A stretch of DNA of 64,000 nucleotides. Source: Scolanthus callimorphus. Taxonomy: Eukaryota; Cnidaria; Anthozoa; Actiniaria; Edwardsiidae. Location of the stretch: the NCBI GenBank assembly GCA_033964015.1, contig CM066922.1:24600507-24664506 (forward strand), given 5' to 3'. The notes beneath the pieces are model-generated. The model saw only the letters and a list, made by a program, of their open reading frames with translations, ran no database searches and was not told the DNA's origin. A program made the translations under genes and the position numbers. This document shows, piece after piece, positions 1-13,100 of the stretch (position 1 is the stretch's first letter; every line of letters begins with the position of its first letter).

Positions 1-365
1 CCCTGGTATTTCGGACGAATTTAATTCAGACGAATTTAATTATCGCAATGAAATTCGTCTGAAATGCGACGTATAAAACGAACTTAAAAAGCTCGAGAAT
101 TAAATTCGTCCAATACGTCGACCCCGGAAGTATACAACGTCTGTAATACGTTAATTTCGTTTTATTTTTATTCGTCGTAAAACGAACCTCCATTTTATAC
201 GTCGCACAAACGAATTTAATAAATTCATCGTATAAACTAGGCCTAAATTCTCCGCTTGGAAGCATGTGATACAGTTTATACGTCGCATCTAATTAGACGA
301 ATTTAAAGGTTCAATAAATTCGTCTATGCGACGTATAAAATGGAGGTATGTTTTATACGACGAAT

Positions 366-1385
366 AACATATAGATTTAGCCAATGGCTAAAAGCGGAGC
401 TCCCGGTTACATATTTTTTTGTGTTAATGAGACAAAAAGGAAAGTAGCCATTGTACATAGATAGCCTTGCACCGTCATACCACGTGACCACGCAGTTGTA
501 CCCCCCTTGCCACTAAGACAACTTCATCCAAGTTTGGTTGTCGGAAGTTCATCCCTTCCCGAGATATATTCTTTTTCTCCTATGATGACGTCATCGATGA
601 CGTCACACCACGTGACCATGATGACGTCATCGATGACGTCATACCAAGTGACCATGCAGTTGCACCCCCTTGTCACTAACACAACTTCCCCAAGTTTGGT
701 TGTCTGAAGTTCATCTCTTCCCGAGATATATTCTTTTTCTCCTATGATGACGTCATCGATGACGACATACCATGTGACCATGCAGTTGCACCCCCTTTGC
801 CACTAACACAACTTCACCCAAGTTCGGTTGTCTGAAGTTCATCCCTTCCCGAGATATGTTCTTCTTTTCTCCTATGATGACGTCATCGATGACGTCATAC
901 CACGTGACCATGCAGTTGCAGCTCCCTTGCCACTAAGACAACTTCACCCAAGTCTGGTTGCCTGAAGTTCATCTCTCCCGAGATATATTCTATTTCTCCT
1001 ATGATGACGTCATCGATGACGTCATACCACGTGACCATGTAGTTACAACCCATTGCCACTAAGACAACTTCACCCAAGTTTGGTTGTCTGAAATGTTCAT
1101 CCCGCTTTCCGAGATATATTATATACTTTTCTCCTTTGATGACGTCATCGATGACGTCATACCATGTGACCATGCAGTTGCACCCCCTTTGCCACTAACA
1201 CAACTACACCCAAGTTTGGTTGTCTGAGGTTCATCCAATCCCGAGATATATTCTTTTTCTCCTATGATGACGTCATCGATGACGTCGATCGTATACCTGA
1301 GTTCTACTTTGAGCTATATTGTATTCTTCCTGCGATACCTATGGTGCTCCGCTCTGCGGCCTTCGGCCGCTAAGGAGCTCCGCTA
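366..1385. mobile_element. Inserted element with AGCGGAGCTCC ends and a CRE tandem repeat
   Basis: The ends are inverted: AGCGGAGCTCC near 385-395 and GGAGCTCCGCT near 1374-1384. Between them lies a ~125-130-bp tandem repeat. A related element with the same left end (AGCCAxTGGCTAAAAGCGGAGCTCCCGGTTAC) and a similar right end (CTATGGxGCTCCGC) lies in opposite orientation at 43143-46915. No coding region of note is present. The class of DNA transposon is not recognisable from these ends. Confidence 0.6.
480..1290 (+). repeat. ~128-bp tandem repeat with palindromic double CRE and E-box
   Basis: About six to seven copies run in tandem. Each carries the 20-bp perfect palindrome TGACGTCATCGATGACGTCA (two CRE-type TGACGTCA sites sharing a centre), followed by CACGTGACC (E-box), CAGTTGCACCCCC, and a stretch around CAAGTTTGGTTGTCTGAAG. 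Palindromes lie near 587, 625, 875, 1004, 1141 and 1267; a mutated copy lies near 747. Long frames across it are repeat artefacts. Confidence 0.9.
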
Positions 1386-1560
1386 AAATAAAACGAAGAC
1401 GTATTACAGACGTTGTATACGTCCGGGGTCGACGGATAACACGTCTTGGGTTAATTTAATTTTCGACCTTTTTAAGCTCGTTTTATACGTCGCATTTCAG
1501 ACGAATTGAGATAATTAAATTCGTCTGAATTAAATTTGTCCGACATACGACGTATAAATT

Positions 1561-1949
1561 AGGCCCAAGAGTGGATTACCAAGAGTTTCCATATTTACTA
1601 TGTACGCCCGAATCACAGTCAGAAAAGTGTCTATTTTTAGAACTTGGATTCCGCGAAAATTCGGAATCCACAGGGTTCCCACTTTCTCGCCACGCAAACA
1701 GTTGTGAGATCCAGCCTAATGATTAAATCGCAGATCAATCGAAAAAACCTTTAAAGTTGCAAAGATAAGGTATGATATTCTCTAATTTTGTGTGTGTTGG
1801 GTATAGGATGAATTCAGGGGAATCAAAAGGGGATTCGAATACTTTCGCGCGCGAATTTCAAATCTAAAAATAGACACTTTGCTGACTGTGATGTGGACAA
1901 ATACAGTACGAAAGATTCTAACTCTTGTTAATCCACTCTTGTTAGGCCT
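1561..1949. mobile_element. MITE, ~390 bp, TIR starting AGGCCYAA
   Basis: The left end AGGCCCAAGAGTGGATTACC is matched by the complement of the right end (AGGCCTAACAAGAGTGGATT). Similarity continues inward about 90 bp, including ATCACAGTCAG and AAGTGTCTATTTTTAGA in both arms. It has no coding capacity. It abuts the foldback element on its left. Confidence 0.75.
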
Positions 1950-3230
1950 TACTTGTCCGAGATTGTAGCTCTCGAAATGGTAACTATTTTGCCCCTTGTT
2001 TCCTTTTCCCAAACATTAACTCAATATAATGGACTCAAATCATTTATATTGTAAAAGGTACGTTGAAACGAGGCTGTTGTTATTACTTGGTAACCATTCC
2101 TTGTAAAAATGGTTACGCACGTACCAAGATTTACCTATGACGTCATTGGGGAACTTTCAAGGAACTCACAGCTCCCACTAGGAGATATCGGATGAGTCAT
2201 TTTGCACACACGAACGCAATAACCACCAGTTAGTATTCAAACTCACATCTAAAGGAAAGTTATTGCGCCTGACTGGAATTATACGATTTGTAACGTCTTC
2301 TACAACTAACTCAGGTAATTACAAAATTCAGTTTCAAAGTGAAACCATTTTATCGTCCATTCAACGTAGAGCTATGAGCTATCACGAACTCAAGCAACTT
2401 TTAAATGTTGCCAGTTTTCCTGTTGACATTACTCACGAGTTCTCTGTCCTTTTGGTTCTTGAAACAACACGTTTAATACGGCAATTGTTTAAAAGATGCA
2501 TTAGAACTATTTTGGATTAAATACAAGAGGCATTTAAATCGATTCTATCAATATGAATGTACGGAAAGAAGCTTAGGCCTACGGCAAACAACGTGCCAGA
2601 GTCGCGCCGTTCCAATCCGAAACAATAGAAAGTTTTTGATTATAACGTATAATGAAACGACATCTTTTGAAAAAGGAAAGGATCGACAGAAGCTAGCGAC
2701 TGAGGTTCGACGTTTGCCGCAAGCCTTACGTTTCTGAGTAGTTCACTATGTTATCTATTATCGATGGCGACTAGGCCAAAGGTCAATATAGATTTGCGAG
2801 ATCGGGTGACACACAAGGAAAAAAAACTTTCACCAAGTCATGCTAAGTCGTGCATTAGGTCTGGGATAACTTTGTTAAGCGCCCTTACATAAACGTTAAC
2901 GTCAAATAACATACAAAAAGCAGAAAGAAAAAGGCTACATATACGTGTGAATGTTTTTCTCACGATACTTTTACTAAGAAAGTCACCCGCCAATTATCAT
3001 GGACCCCATATTTCAGGAGTGAGGATGCTTGTTTACAGAAAACAAGCTCTAGGTTTGGCGCCTTTATTAAAGAGGCTCGAAAAAAATAGTTTTTCAGTGA
3101 TAAGTGCACAAGTAAGTTTATTGCATCCCAAAATATCGATACATTTTGTTATAAAATTTCCTCATTACTAAATTTCAGTATAATTTTTTGAAATCACGAA
3201 CTGATTATCCGACAATAAATCAAGTCAAAA
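1950..3230. other. Intergenic stretch, nothing recognised
   Basis: There is no gene here that I can support. A frame of 85 codons at 2263-2520 (+) has no recognisable domain and no splice context. A weak inverted repeat pairs about 2570-2590 (AGGCCTACGGCAAAC) with about 2709-2733. Confidence 0.5.
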
Positions 3231-3231
3231 T

Positions 3232-3848
3232 ATGCTAGTAACACGACACCCCCCTCTCCCGCCCCATTACCCCCCCCCTCCCACCCACCCCATATGCTAG
3301 TAACACGACACCCCCCTCTAGCTCCCGCCCCATTACCCCCCCCTCCCATCCACCCCATATGCTAGTAACACGACACCCCCTCTCCCGCCCCATTAGCCCC
3401 CACCCTCCCATCCACCCCATATGCTAGTAACACGACACCCCCCTCTCCCGCCCCATTACCCCCCCTCCCATCCACCCCATATGCTAGTAACACGACACCC
3501 CCCTCTCCCGCCCCATTACCCCCCCTCCCATCCACCCCATATGCTAGTAACACGACACCCCCTCTCCCGCCCCATTACCCCCCCCCCCATCCACCCCATA
3601 TGCTAGTAACACGACACCCCCCTCTCCCGCCCCATTGCCCCCCCCTCCCATCCACCCCATATGCTACTAACACGACACCCCCCTCTCCCGCCCCATTACC
3701 CCCCCCCCATCCACCCCATATGCTAGTAACACGACACCCCCCTCTCCCGCCCCATTGCCCCCCCCTCCCATCCACCCCATATGCTACTAACACGACACCC
3801 CCCTCCCGCCCCATTACCCCCCCCCCCTCCCATCCACCCCATATGCTA
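3232..3848 (+). repeat. C-rich ~60-bp minisatellite, left block
   Basis: About ten copies of a unit that begins ATATGCTAGTAACACGACAC and continues with C-rich runs and TCCCATCCACCCC. Units differ mainly in C-run length and in CTAGTAAC against CTACTAAC. The minus strand is G-rich with several G4-plus runs per unit. The block stops inside a unit, after ATATGCTA, where the 1,655-bp array begins. Frames across it (MLVTRHPP.. and WGGWEGG..) are low-complexity artefacts. Confidence 0.95.
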
Positions 3849-4034
3849 CAATCTGATCGCATAATAAAGTGTCCACTTTCACCGCCCCCTACTTTCAATG
3901 TTGAGAGCACTGCGAGTAGAAATTTAGCCCGTTTTGCGTCCGAAAATGTGACTTCATTTTTCACAATATTAAGGAGAGGAGGAAAAATTCTGTCAGAAAA
4001 TGAAACTGGACACTTTATTTTCTTCGTCAGATTG
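3849..4034. mobile_element. 186-bp TIR MITE, first copy in the array
   Basis: It runs from CAATCTG to CAGATTG with ~32-bp imperfect inverted ends and recurs at the start of every unit. Its left neighbour is TA throughout. Its right neighbour is TCTTTATAAGG (array body) except for the last copy, where it is TA and then minisatellite. The ~1,469-bp body therefore always sits between two direct copies of this MITE. Confidence 0.85.
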
Positions 4035-4679
4035 TCTTTATAAGGGGTTATAGGGCGCTTTTAAGGATAATAGCGTGACGGGTGTAAATAGAGACAAGGC
4101 ACGCGACGAATAGAACTGACGCAGTTGAGGATGTTTCTGGCTAGTTATTTTGTTATATATATGATAAATCGACGAGGGAAGTTGTTAATTTTGGAAATAT
4201 AGACTGTTTAAATAGTACCCTTGTGTTGTCAAACTTAAAAATTGACGCGTTTTCAAAAAGTCATTGTTTGAAAACTATGATCATTCTAAAGACGTTTTCC
4301 AACGAGCTCAAAGCTAGGATATTTTGTCTTTAGAAAGTGCAGGGACTGTCACTTCGAAAAGTATCAAAATTATGCGATGTATCAAAGTCAACAGTCTTAC
4401 AAATCAGTTAAAAATGCAGTTGTTTGTCAAAAAAGAGAATTACCCTTTGATGTCAACGTTCGGGTGCCATTAAAACAAATGCTGGTCACATGACATGTAA
4501 TTATGCGTACAATTCACAATGGGACGGTGAGCCATCACAAATATATTGCAATTTTATAGCTTGATTAACTAAATTCCTAATTTTAACTCTATTCTATACT
4601 AGACACAAATTTACCCCAAAAGTTTATCCTGTTTCTTTGCGACTAGAATTTTCGATAACGCGTACAAGATCAATTTTTC

Positions 4680-4905
4680 GTGGCGCACCGTCAGTTTAAA
4701 AATAGAAACACGTCTACTCATTTTTCTTGAAGAACCGACGGTGCGCCACTGAAAAGTCGAAAAAACTAGCGTTAAACTAGAACTTGATTAAGCTTTGAAT
4801 AGCGTAGAGCCTTCGATAATTTTTACTCTATAAGGCTGCGAGATTCATAACTGAATATATTTGCAGGAAAATTAATTACTGTATTCTGAAGAATGGCGCA
4901 CCGTC
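4680..4905. repeat. GTGGCGCACCGTC inverted pair plus third direct copy (recurs in each unit)
   Basis: GTGGCGCACCGTC at 4680-4692 pairs perfectly with GACGGTGCGCCAC at 4737-4749 (44-base loop). A third copy, TGGCGCACCGTC, lies at 4894-4905 in direct orientation. The same three copies are found at equivalent places in all twelve units. A second small hairpin (AAACTAGA at 5100-5107, TCTAGTTT at 5122-5129) follows. The function is unknown; it could be a protein-binding pair or an RNA stem. Confidence 0.75.
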
Positions 4906-5503
4906 AAATTCGATTACAAGGCATGTAAAAGTACAGAGCGCATTAGCATAAACAACTTTACTGACAAGTTTATGTTTGTCTGTTTGTTATTTATCTCTAA
5001 AATGAAAACTTTGTAGCTAAATCTTCATTAATGTTTTAAGCATTCTGGTCGTGTTTAAGAGGATCTTGTAGGAAAGGAGAATGATTTCTGCGAAGTCTCA
5101 AACTAGAACTAGTCACAAAACTCTAGTTTCTGTCTCCCCTCGGAAACCATTTAGCAGCAAACGCCTATCAACCAAAACACAGGTAACGCTCAATACCCTC
5201 ACGACACAATAAAGTAAGTTTCAATTTGTTCGCCGGTTTTTAGCATGTCCTGAGTATATGTTCTCTAGAAATTCATACAAAGAAAAAGGCGCCAGAAAAA
5301 ATACACATATTTCGACTCTTTTCATTGTTTTTTCTTATATTAGTTAGAGCTACTAAACTAAGTAATTACACCAACAAGTTTACACACCATAACTATGCGC
5401 TGCTACAAAAATATAAATCCGTTAACTTTGCGCTTCGCCGTTGGCCATTACAACTCGAAATTGCCCCCTTTTGCGTTACATCCCGTAGTATCGAATACAA
5501 ATA

Positions 5504-7158
5504 CAATCTGATCGCATAATAAAGTGTCCACTTTCACCGCCCCCTACTTTCAATGTTGAGAGCACTGCGAGTAGAAATTTAGCCCGTTTTGCGTCCGAAA
5601 ATGTGACTTCATTTTTCACAATATTAAGGAGAGGAGGAAAAATTCTGTCAGAAAATGAAACTGGACACTTTATTTTCTTCGTCAGATTGTCTTTATAAGG
5701 GGTTATAGGGCGCTTTTAAGGATAATAGCGTGACGGGTGTAAATAGAGACAAGGCACGCGACGAATAGAACTGACGCAGTTGAGGATGTTTCTGGCTAGT
5801 TATTTTGTTATATATATGATAAATCGACGAGGGAAGTTGTTAATTTTGGAAATATAGACTGTTTAAATAGTACCCTTGTGTTGTCAAACTTAAAAATTGA
5901 CGCGTTTTCAAAAGTCATTGTTTGAAAACTATGATCATTCTAAAGACGTTTTCCAACGAGCTCAAAGCTAGGATATTTTGTCTTTAGAAAGTGCAGGGAC
6001 TGTCACTTCGAAAAGTATCAAAATTATGCGATGTATCAAAGTCAACAGTCTTACAAATCAGTTAAAAATGCAGTTGTTTGTCAAAAAAGAGAATTACCCT
6101 TTGATGTCAACGTTCGGGTGCCATTAAAACAAATGCTGGTCACATGACATGTAATTATGCGTACAATTCACAATGGGACGGTGAGCCATCACAAATATAT
6201 TGCAATTTTATAGCTTGATTAACTAAATTCCTAATTTTAACTCTATTCTATACTAGACACAAATTTACCCCAAAAGTTTATCCTGTTTCTTTGCGACTAG
6301 AATTTTCGATAACGCGTACAAGATCAATTTTTCGTGGCGCACCGTCAGTTTAAAAATAGAAACACGTCTACTCATTTTTCTTGAAGAACCGACGGTGCGC
6401 CACTGAAAAGTCGAAAAAACTAGCGTTAAACTAGAACTTGATTAAGCTTTGAATAGCGTAGAGCCTTCGATAATTTTTACTCTATAAGGCTGCGAGATTC
6501 ATAACTGAATATATTTGCAGGAAAATTAATTACTGTATTCTGAAGAATGGCGCACCGTCAAATTCGATTACAAGGCATGTAAAAGTACAGAGCGCATTAG
6601 CATAAACAACTTTACTGACAAGTTTATGTTTGTCTGTTTGTTATTTATCTCTAAAATGAAAACTTTGTAGCTAAATCTTCATTAATGTTTTAAGCATTCT
6701 GGTCGTGTTTAAGAGGATCTTGTAGGAAAGGAGAATGATTTCTGCGAAGTCTCAAACTAGAACTAGTCACAAAACTCTAGTTTCTGTCTCCCCTCGGAAA
6801 CCATTTAGCAGCAAACGCCTATCAACCAAAACACAGGTAACGCTCAATACCCTCACGACACAATAAAGTAAGTTTCAATTTGTTCGCCGGTTTTTAGCAT
6901 GTCCTGAGTATATGTTCTCTAGAAATTCATACAAAGAAAAAGGCGCCAGAAAAAAATACACATATTTCGACTCTTTTCATTGTTTTTTCTTATATTAGTT
7001 AGAGCTACTAAACTAAGTAATTACACCAACAAGTTTACACACCATAACTATGCGCTGCTACAAAAATATAAATCCGTTAACTTTGCGCTTCGCCGTTGGC
7101 CATTACAACTCGAAATTGCCCCCTTTTGCGTTACATCCCGTAGTATCGAATACAAATA
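5504..7158 (+). repeat. Array unit 2 (representative 1,655-bp unit)
   Basis: The unit is MITE (5504-5689) followed by a ~1,469-bp AT-rich body. The body holds the GGCGCACCGTC inverted pair, three short poly-purine or poly-pyrimidine runs, and a 64-codon frame near its end that needs a non-ATG start. That frame is disrupted in unit 10 by loss of one T, so I do not treat it as a gene. Nothing in the body resembles a known RNA gene or transposase. Confidence 0.85.
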
Positions 7159-10100
7159 CAATCTGATCGCATAATAAAGTGTCCACTTTCACCGCCCCCT
7201 ACTTTCAATGTTGAGAGCACTGCGAGTAGAAATTTAGCCCGTTTTGCGTCCGAAAATGTGACTTCATTTTTCACAATATTAAGGAGAGGAGGAAAAATTC
7301 TGTCAGAAAATGAAACTGGACACTTTATTTTCTTCGTCAGATTGTCTTTATAAGGGGTTATAGGGCGCTTTTAAGGATAATAGCGTGACGGGTGTAAATA
7401 GAGACAAGGCACGCGACGAATAGAACTGACGCAGTTGAGGATGTTTCTGGCTAGTTATTTTGTTATATATATGATAAATCGACGAGGGAAGTTGTTAATT
7501 TTGGAAATATAGACTGTTTAAATAGTACCCTTGTGTTGTCAAACTTAAAAATTGACGCGTTTTCAAAAAGTCATTGTTTGAAAACTATGATCATTCTAAA
7601 GACGTTTTCCAACGAGCTCAAAGCTAGGATATTTTGTCTTTAGAAAGTGCAGGGACTGTCACTTCGAAAAGTATCAAAATTATGCGATGTATCAAAGTCA
7701 ACAGTCTTACAAATCAGTTAAAAATGCAGTTGTTTGTCAAAAAAGAGAATTACCCTTTGATGTCAACGTTCGGGTGCCATTAAAACAAATGCTGGTCACA
7801 TGACATGTAATTATGCGTACAATTCACAATGGGACGGTGAGCCATCACAAATATATTGCAATTTTATAGCTTGATTAACTAAATTCCTAATTTTAACTCT
7901 ATTCTATACTAGACACAAATTTACCCCAAAAGTTTATCCTGTTTCTTTGCGACTAGAATTTTCGATAACGCGTACAAGATCAATTTTTCGTGGCGCACCG
8001 TCAGTTTAAAAATAGAAACACGTCTACTCATTTTTCTTGAAGAACCGACGGTGCGCCACTGAAAAGTCGAAAAAACTAGCGTTAAACTAGAACTTGATTA
8101 AGCTTTGAATAGCGTAGAGCCTTCGATAATTTTTACTCTATAAGGCTGCGAGATTCATAACTGAATATATTTGCAGGAAAATTAATTACTGTATTCTGAA
8201 GAATGGCGCACCGTCAAATTCGATTACAAGGCATGTAAAAGTACAGAGCGCATTAGCATAAACAACTTTACTGACAAGTTTATGTTTGTCTGTTTGTTAT
8301 TTATCTCTAAAATGAAAACTTTGTAGCTAAATCTTCATTAATGTTTTAAGCATTCTGGTCGTGTTTAAGAGGATCTTGTAGGAAAGGAGAATGATTTCTG
8401 CGAAGTCTCAAACTAGAACTAGTCACAAAACTCTAGTTTCTGTCTCCCCTCGGAAACCATTTAGCAGCAAACGCCTATCAACCAAAACACAGGTAACGCT
8501 CAATACCCTCACGACACAATAAAGTAAGTTTCAATTTGTTCGCCGGTTTTTAGCATGTCCTGAGTATATGTTCTCTAGAAATTCATACAAAGAAAAAGGC
8601 GCCAGAAAAAAATACACATATTTCGACTCTTTTCATTGTTTTTTCTTATATTAGTTAGAGCTACTAAACTAAGTAATTACACCAACAAGTTTACACACCA
8701 TAACTATGCGCTGCTACAAAAATATAAATCCGTTAACTTTGCGCTTCGCCGTTGGCCATTACAACTCGAAATTGCCCCCTTTTGCGTTACATCCCGTAGT
8801 ATCGAATACAAATACAATCTGATCGCATAATAAAGTGTCCACTTTCACCGCCCCCTACTTTCAATGTTGAGAGCACTGCGAGTAGAAATTTAGCCCGTTT
8901 TGCGTCCGAAAATGTGACTTCATTTTTCACAATATTAAGGAGAGGAGGAAAAATTCTGTCAGAAAATGAAACTGGACACTTTATTTTCTTCGTCAGATTG
9001 TCTTTATAAGGGGTTATAGGGCGCTTTTAAGGATAATAGCGTGACGGGTGTAAATAGAGACAAGGCACGCGACGAATAGAACTGACGCAGTTGAGGATGT
9101 TTCTGGCTAGTTATTTTGTTATATATATGATAAATCGACGAGGGAAGTTGTTAATTTTGGAAATATAGACTGTTTAAATAGTACCCTTGTGTTGTCAAAC
9201 TTAAAAATTGACGCGTTTTCAAAAAGTCATTGTTTGAAAACTATGATCATTCTAAAGACGTTTTCCAACGAGCTCAAAGCTAGGATATTTTGTCTTTAGA
9301 AAGTGCAGGGACTGTCACTTCGAAAAGTGTCAAAATTATGCGATGTATCAAAGTCAACAGTCTTACAAATCAGTTAAAAATGCAGTTGTTTGTCAAAAAA
9401 GAGAATTACCCTTTGATGTCAACGTTCGGGTGCCATTAAAACAAATGCTGGTCACATGACATGTAATTATGCGTACAATTCACAATGGGACGGTGAGCCA
9501 TCACAAATATATTGCAATTTTATAGCTTGATTAACTAAATTCCTAATTTTAACTCTATTCTATACTAGACACAAATTTACCCAAAAGTTTATCCTGTTTC
9601 TTTGCGACTAGAATTTTCGATAACGCGTACAAGATCAATTTTCGTGGCGCACCGTCAGTTTAAAAATAGAAACACGTCTACTCATTTTTCTTGAAGAACC
9701 GACGGTGCGCCACTGAAAAGTCGAAAAAACTAGCGTTAAACTAGAACTTGATTAAGCTTTGAATAGCGTAGAGCCTTCGATAATTTTTACTCTATAAGGC
9801 TGCGAGATTCATAACTGAATATATTTGCAGGAAAATTAATTACTGTATTCTGAAGAATGGCGCACCGTCAAATTCGATTACAAGGCATGTAAAAGTACAG
9901 AGCGCATTAGCATAAACAACTTTACTGACAAGTTTATGTTTGTCTGTTTGTTATTTATCTCTAAAATGAAAACTTTGTAGCTAAATCTTCATTAATGTTT
10001 TAAGCATTCTGGTCGTGTTTAAGAGGATCTTGTAGGAAAGGAGAATGATTTCTGCGAAGTCTCAAACTAGAACTAGTCACAAAACTCTAGTTTCTGTCTC

Positions 10101-13100
10101 CCCTCGGAAACCATTTAGCAGCAAACGCCTATCAACCAAAACACAGGTAACGCTCAATACCCTCACGACACAATAAAGTAAGTTTCAATTTGTTCGCCGG
10201 TTTTTAGCATGTCCTGAGTATATGTTCTCTAGAAATTCATACAAAGAAAAAGGCGCCAGAAAAAAATACACATATTTCGACTCTTTTCATTGTTTTTTCT
10301 TATATTAGTTAGAGCTACTAAACTAAGTAATTACACCAACAAGTTTACACACCATAACTATGCGCTGCTACAAAAATATAAATCCGTTAACTTTGCGCTT
10401 CGCCGTTGGCCATTACAACTCGAAATTGCCCCCTTTTGCGTTACATCCCGTAGTATCGAATACAAATACAATCTGATCGCATAATAAAGTGTCCACTTTC
10501 ACCGCCCCCTACTTTCAATGTTGAGAGCACTGCGAGTAGAAATTTAGCCCGTTTTGCGTCCGAAAATGTGACTTCATTTTTCACAATATTAAGGAGAGGA
10601 GGAAAATTCTGTCAGAAAATGAAACTGGACACTTTATTTTCTTCGTCAGATTGTCTTTATAAGGGGTTATAGGGCGCTTTTAAGGATAATAGCGTGACGG
10701 GTGTAAATAGAGACAAGGCACGCGACGAATAGAACTGACGCAGTTGAGGATGTTTCTGGCTAGTTATTTTGTTATATATATGATAAATCGACGAGGGAAG
10801 TTGTTAATTTTGGAAATATAGACTGTTTAAATAGTACCCTTGTGTTGTCAAACTTAAAAATTGACGCGTTTTCAAAAAGTCATTGTTTGAAAACTATGAT
10901 CATTCTAAAGACGTTTTCCAACGAGCTCAAAGCTAGGATATTTTGTCTTTAGAAAGTGCAGGGACTGTCACTTAGAAAAGTGTCAAAATTATGCGATGTA
11001 TCAAAGTCAACAGTCTTACAAATCAGTTAAAAATGCAGTTGTTTGTCAAAAAAGAGAATTACCCTTTGATGTTAACGTTCGGGTGCCATTAAAACAAATG
11101 CTGGTCACATGACATGTAATTATGCGTACAATTCACAATGGGACGGTGAGCCATCACAAATATATTGCAATTTTATAGCTTGATTAACTAAATTCCTAAT
11201 TTTAACTCTATTCTATACTAGACACAAATTTACCCCAAAAGTTTATCCTGTTTCTTTGCGACTAGAATTTTCGATAACGCGTACAAGATCAATTTTTCGT
11301 GGCGCACCGTCAGTTTAAAAATAGAAACACGTCTACTCATTTTTCTTGAAGAACCGACGGTGCGCCACTGAAAAGTCGAAAAAACTAGCGTTAAACTAGA
11401 ACTTGATTAAGCTTTGAATAGCGTAGAGCCTTCGATAATTTTTACTCTATAAGGCTGCGAGATTCATAACTGAATATATTTGCAGGAAAATTAATTACTG
11501 TATTCTGAAGAATGGCGCACCGTCAAATTCGATTACAAGGCATGTAAAAGTACAGAGCGCATTAGCATAAACAACTTTACTGACAAGTTTATGTTTGTCT
11601 GTTTGTTATTTATCTCTAAAATGAAAACTTTGTAGCTAAATCTTCATTAATGTTTTAAGCATTCTGGTCGTGTTTAAGAGGATCTTGTAGGAAAGGAGAA
11701 TGATTTCTGCGAAGTCTCAAACTAGAACTAGTCACAAAACTCTAGTTTCTGTCTCCCCTCGGAAACCATTTAGCAGCAAACGCCTATCAACCAAAACACA
11801 GGTAACGCTCAATACCCTCACGACACAATAAAGTAAGTTTCAATTTGTTCGCCGGTTTTTAGCATGTCCTGAGTATATGTTCTCTAGAAATTCATACAAA
11901 GAAAAAGGCGCCAGAAAAAAATACACATATTTCGACTCTTTTCATTGTTTTTTCTTATATTAGTTAGAGCTACTAAACTAAGTAATTACACCAACAAGTT
12001 TACACACCATAACTATGCGCTGCTACAAAAATATAAATCCGTTAACTTTGCGCTTCGCCGTTGGCCATTACAACTCGAAATTGCCCCCTTTTGCGTTACA
12101 TCCCGTAGTATCGAATACAAATACAATCTGATCGCATAATAAAGTGTCCACTTTCACCGCCCCCTACTTTCAATGTTGAGAGCACTGCGAGTAGAAATTT
12201 AGCCCGTTTTGCGTCCGAAAATGTGACTTCATTTTTCACAATATTAAGGAGAGGAGGAAAAATTCTGTCAGAAAATGAAACTGGACACTTTATTTTCTTC
12301 GTCAGATTGTCTTTATAAGGGGTTATAGGGCGCTTTTAAGGATAATAGCGTGACGGGTGTAAATAGAGACAAGGCACGCGACGAATAGAACTGACGCAGT
12401 TGAGGATGTTTCTGGCTAGTTATTTTGTTATATATATGATAAATCGACGAGGGAAGTTGTTAATTTTGGAAATATAGACTGTTTAAATAGTACCCTTGTG
12501 TTGTCAAACTTAAAAATTGACGCGTTTTCAAAAAGTCATTGTTTGAAAACTATGATCATTCTAAAGACGTTTTCCAACGAGCTCAAAGCTAGGATATTTT
12601 GTCTTTAGAAAGTGCAGGGACTGTCACTTAGAAAAGTGTCAAAATTATGCGATGTATCAAAGTCAACAGTCTTACAAATCAGTTAAAAATGCAGTTGTTT
12701 GTCAAAAAAGAGAATTACCCTTTGATGTTAACGTTCGGGTGCCATTAAAACAAATGCTGGTCACATGACATGTAATTATGCGTACAATTCACAATGGACG
12801 GTGAGCCATCACAAATATATTGCAATTTTATAGCTTGATTAACTAAATTCCTAATTTTAACTCTATTCTATACTAGACACAAATTTACCCAAAAGTTTAT
12901 CCTGTTTCTTTGCGACTAGAATTTTCGATAACGCGTACAAGATCAATTTTTCGTGGCGCACCGTCAGTTTAAAAATAGAAACACGTCTACTCATTTTTCT
13001 TGAAGAACCGACGGTGCGCCACTGAAAAGTCGAAAAAACTAGCGTTAAACTAGAACTTGATTAAGCTTTGAATAGCGTAGAGCCTTCGATAATTTTTACT

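Larger units (their letters stand above)
1..1556. mobile_element. Long-inverted-repeat element entering from the left edge
   Basis: Bases about 9-172 and about 1383-1533 are imperfect inverted copies of each other. Shared blocks include GACCCCGG next to the ACAACGTCTGTAATACG stretch and repeated TTATACGTCGCA and AATTCGTC motifs. A second internal foldback pairs 187-207 with 327-347 (ACCTCCATTTTATACGTCGCA against its complement). The right arm continues to about 1556, so the left arm probably starts outside the window. No transposase frame is visible, so this is a non-autonomous foldback-type element. Another element (366-1385) sits in its middle. Confidence 0.7.

Noticed and set aside
480..1290. 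Possible CRISPR-like array of palindromic repeats
   Set aside because: The spacers are themselves repeated, the unit is ~128 bp, and the setting is a eukaryotic transposon.
3235..4043. Proline/histidine-rich and glycine-rich frames in the C-rich minisatellite
   Set aside because: They follow the 60-bp repeat and its C-run lengths; low complexity on both strands.
5325..5519. 64-codon frame repeated in nearly every array unit
   Set aside because: It needs a TTG start, has no recognisable domain, runs into the MITE, and is lost in unit 10 by one base. Its conservation is explained by unit identity.
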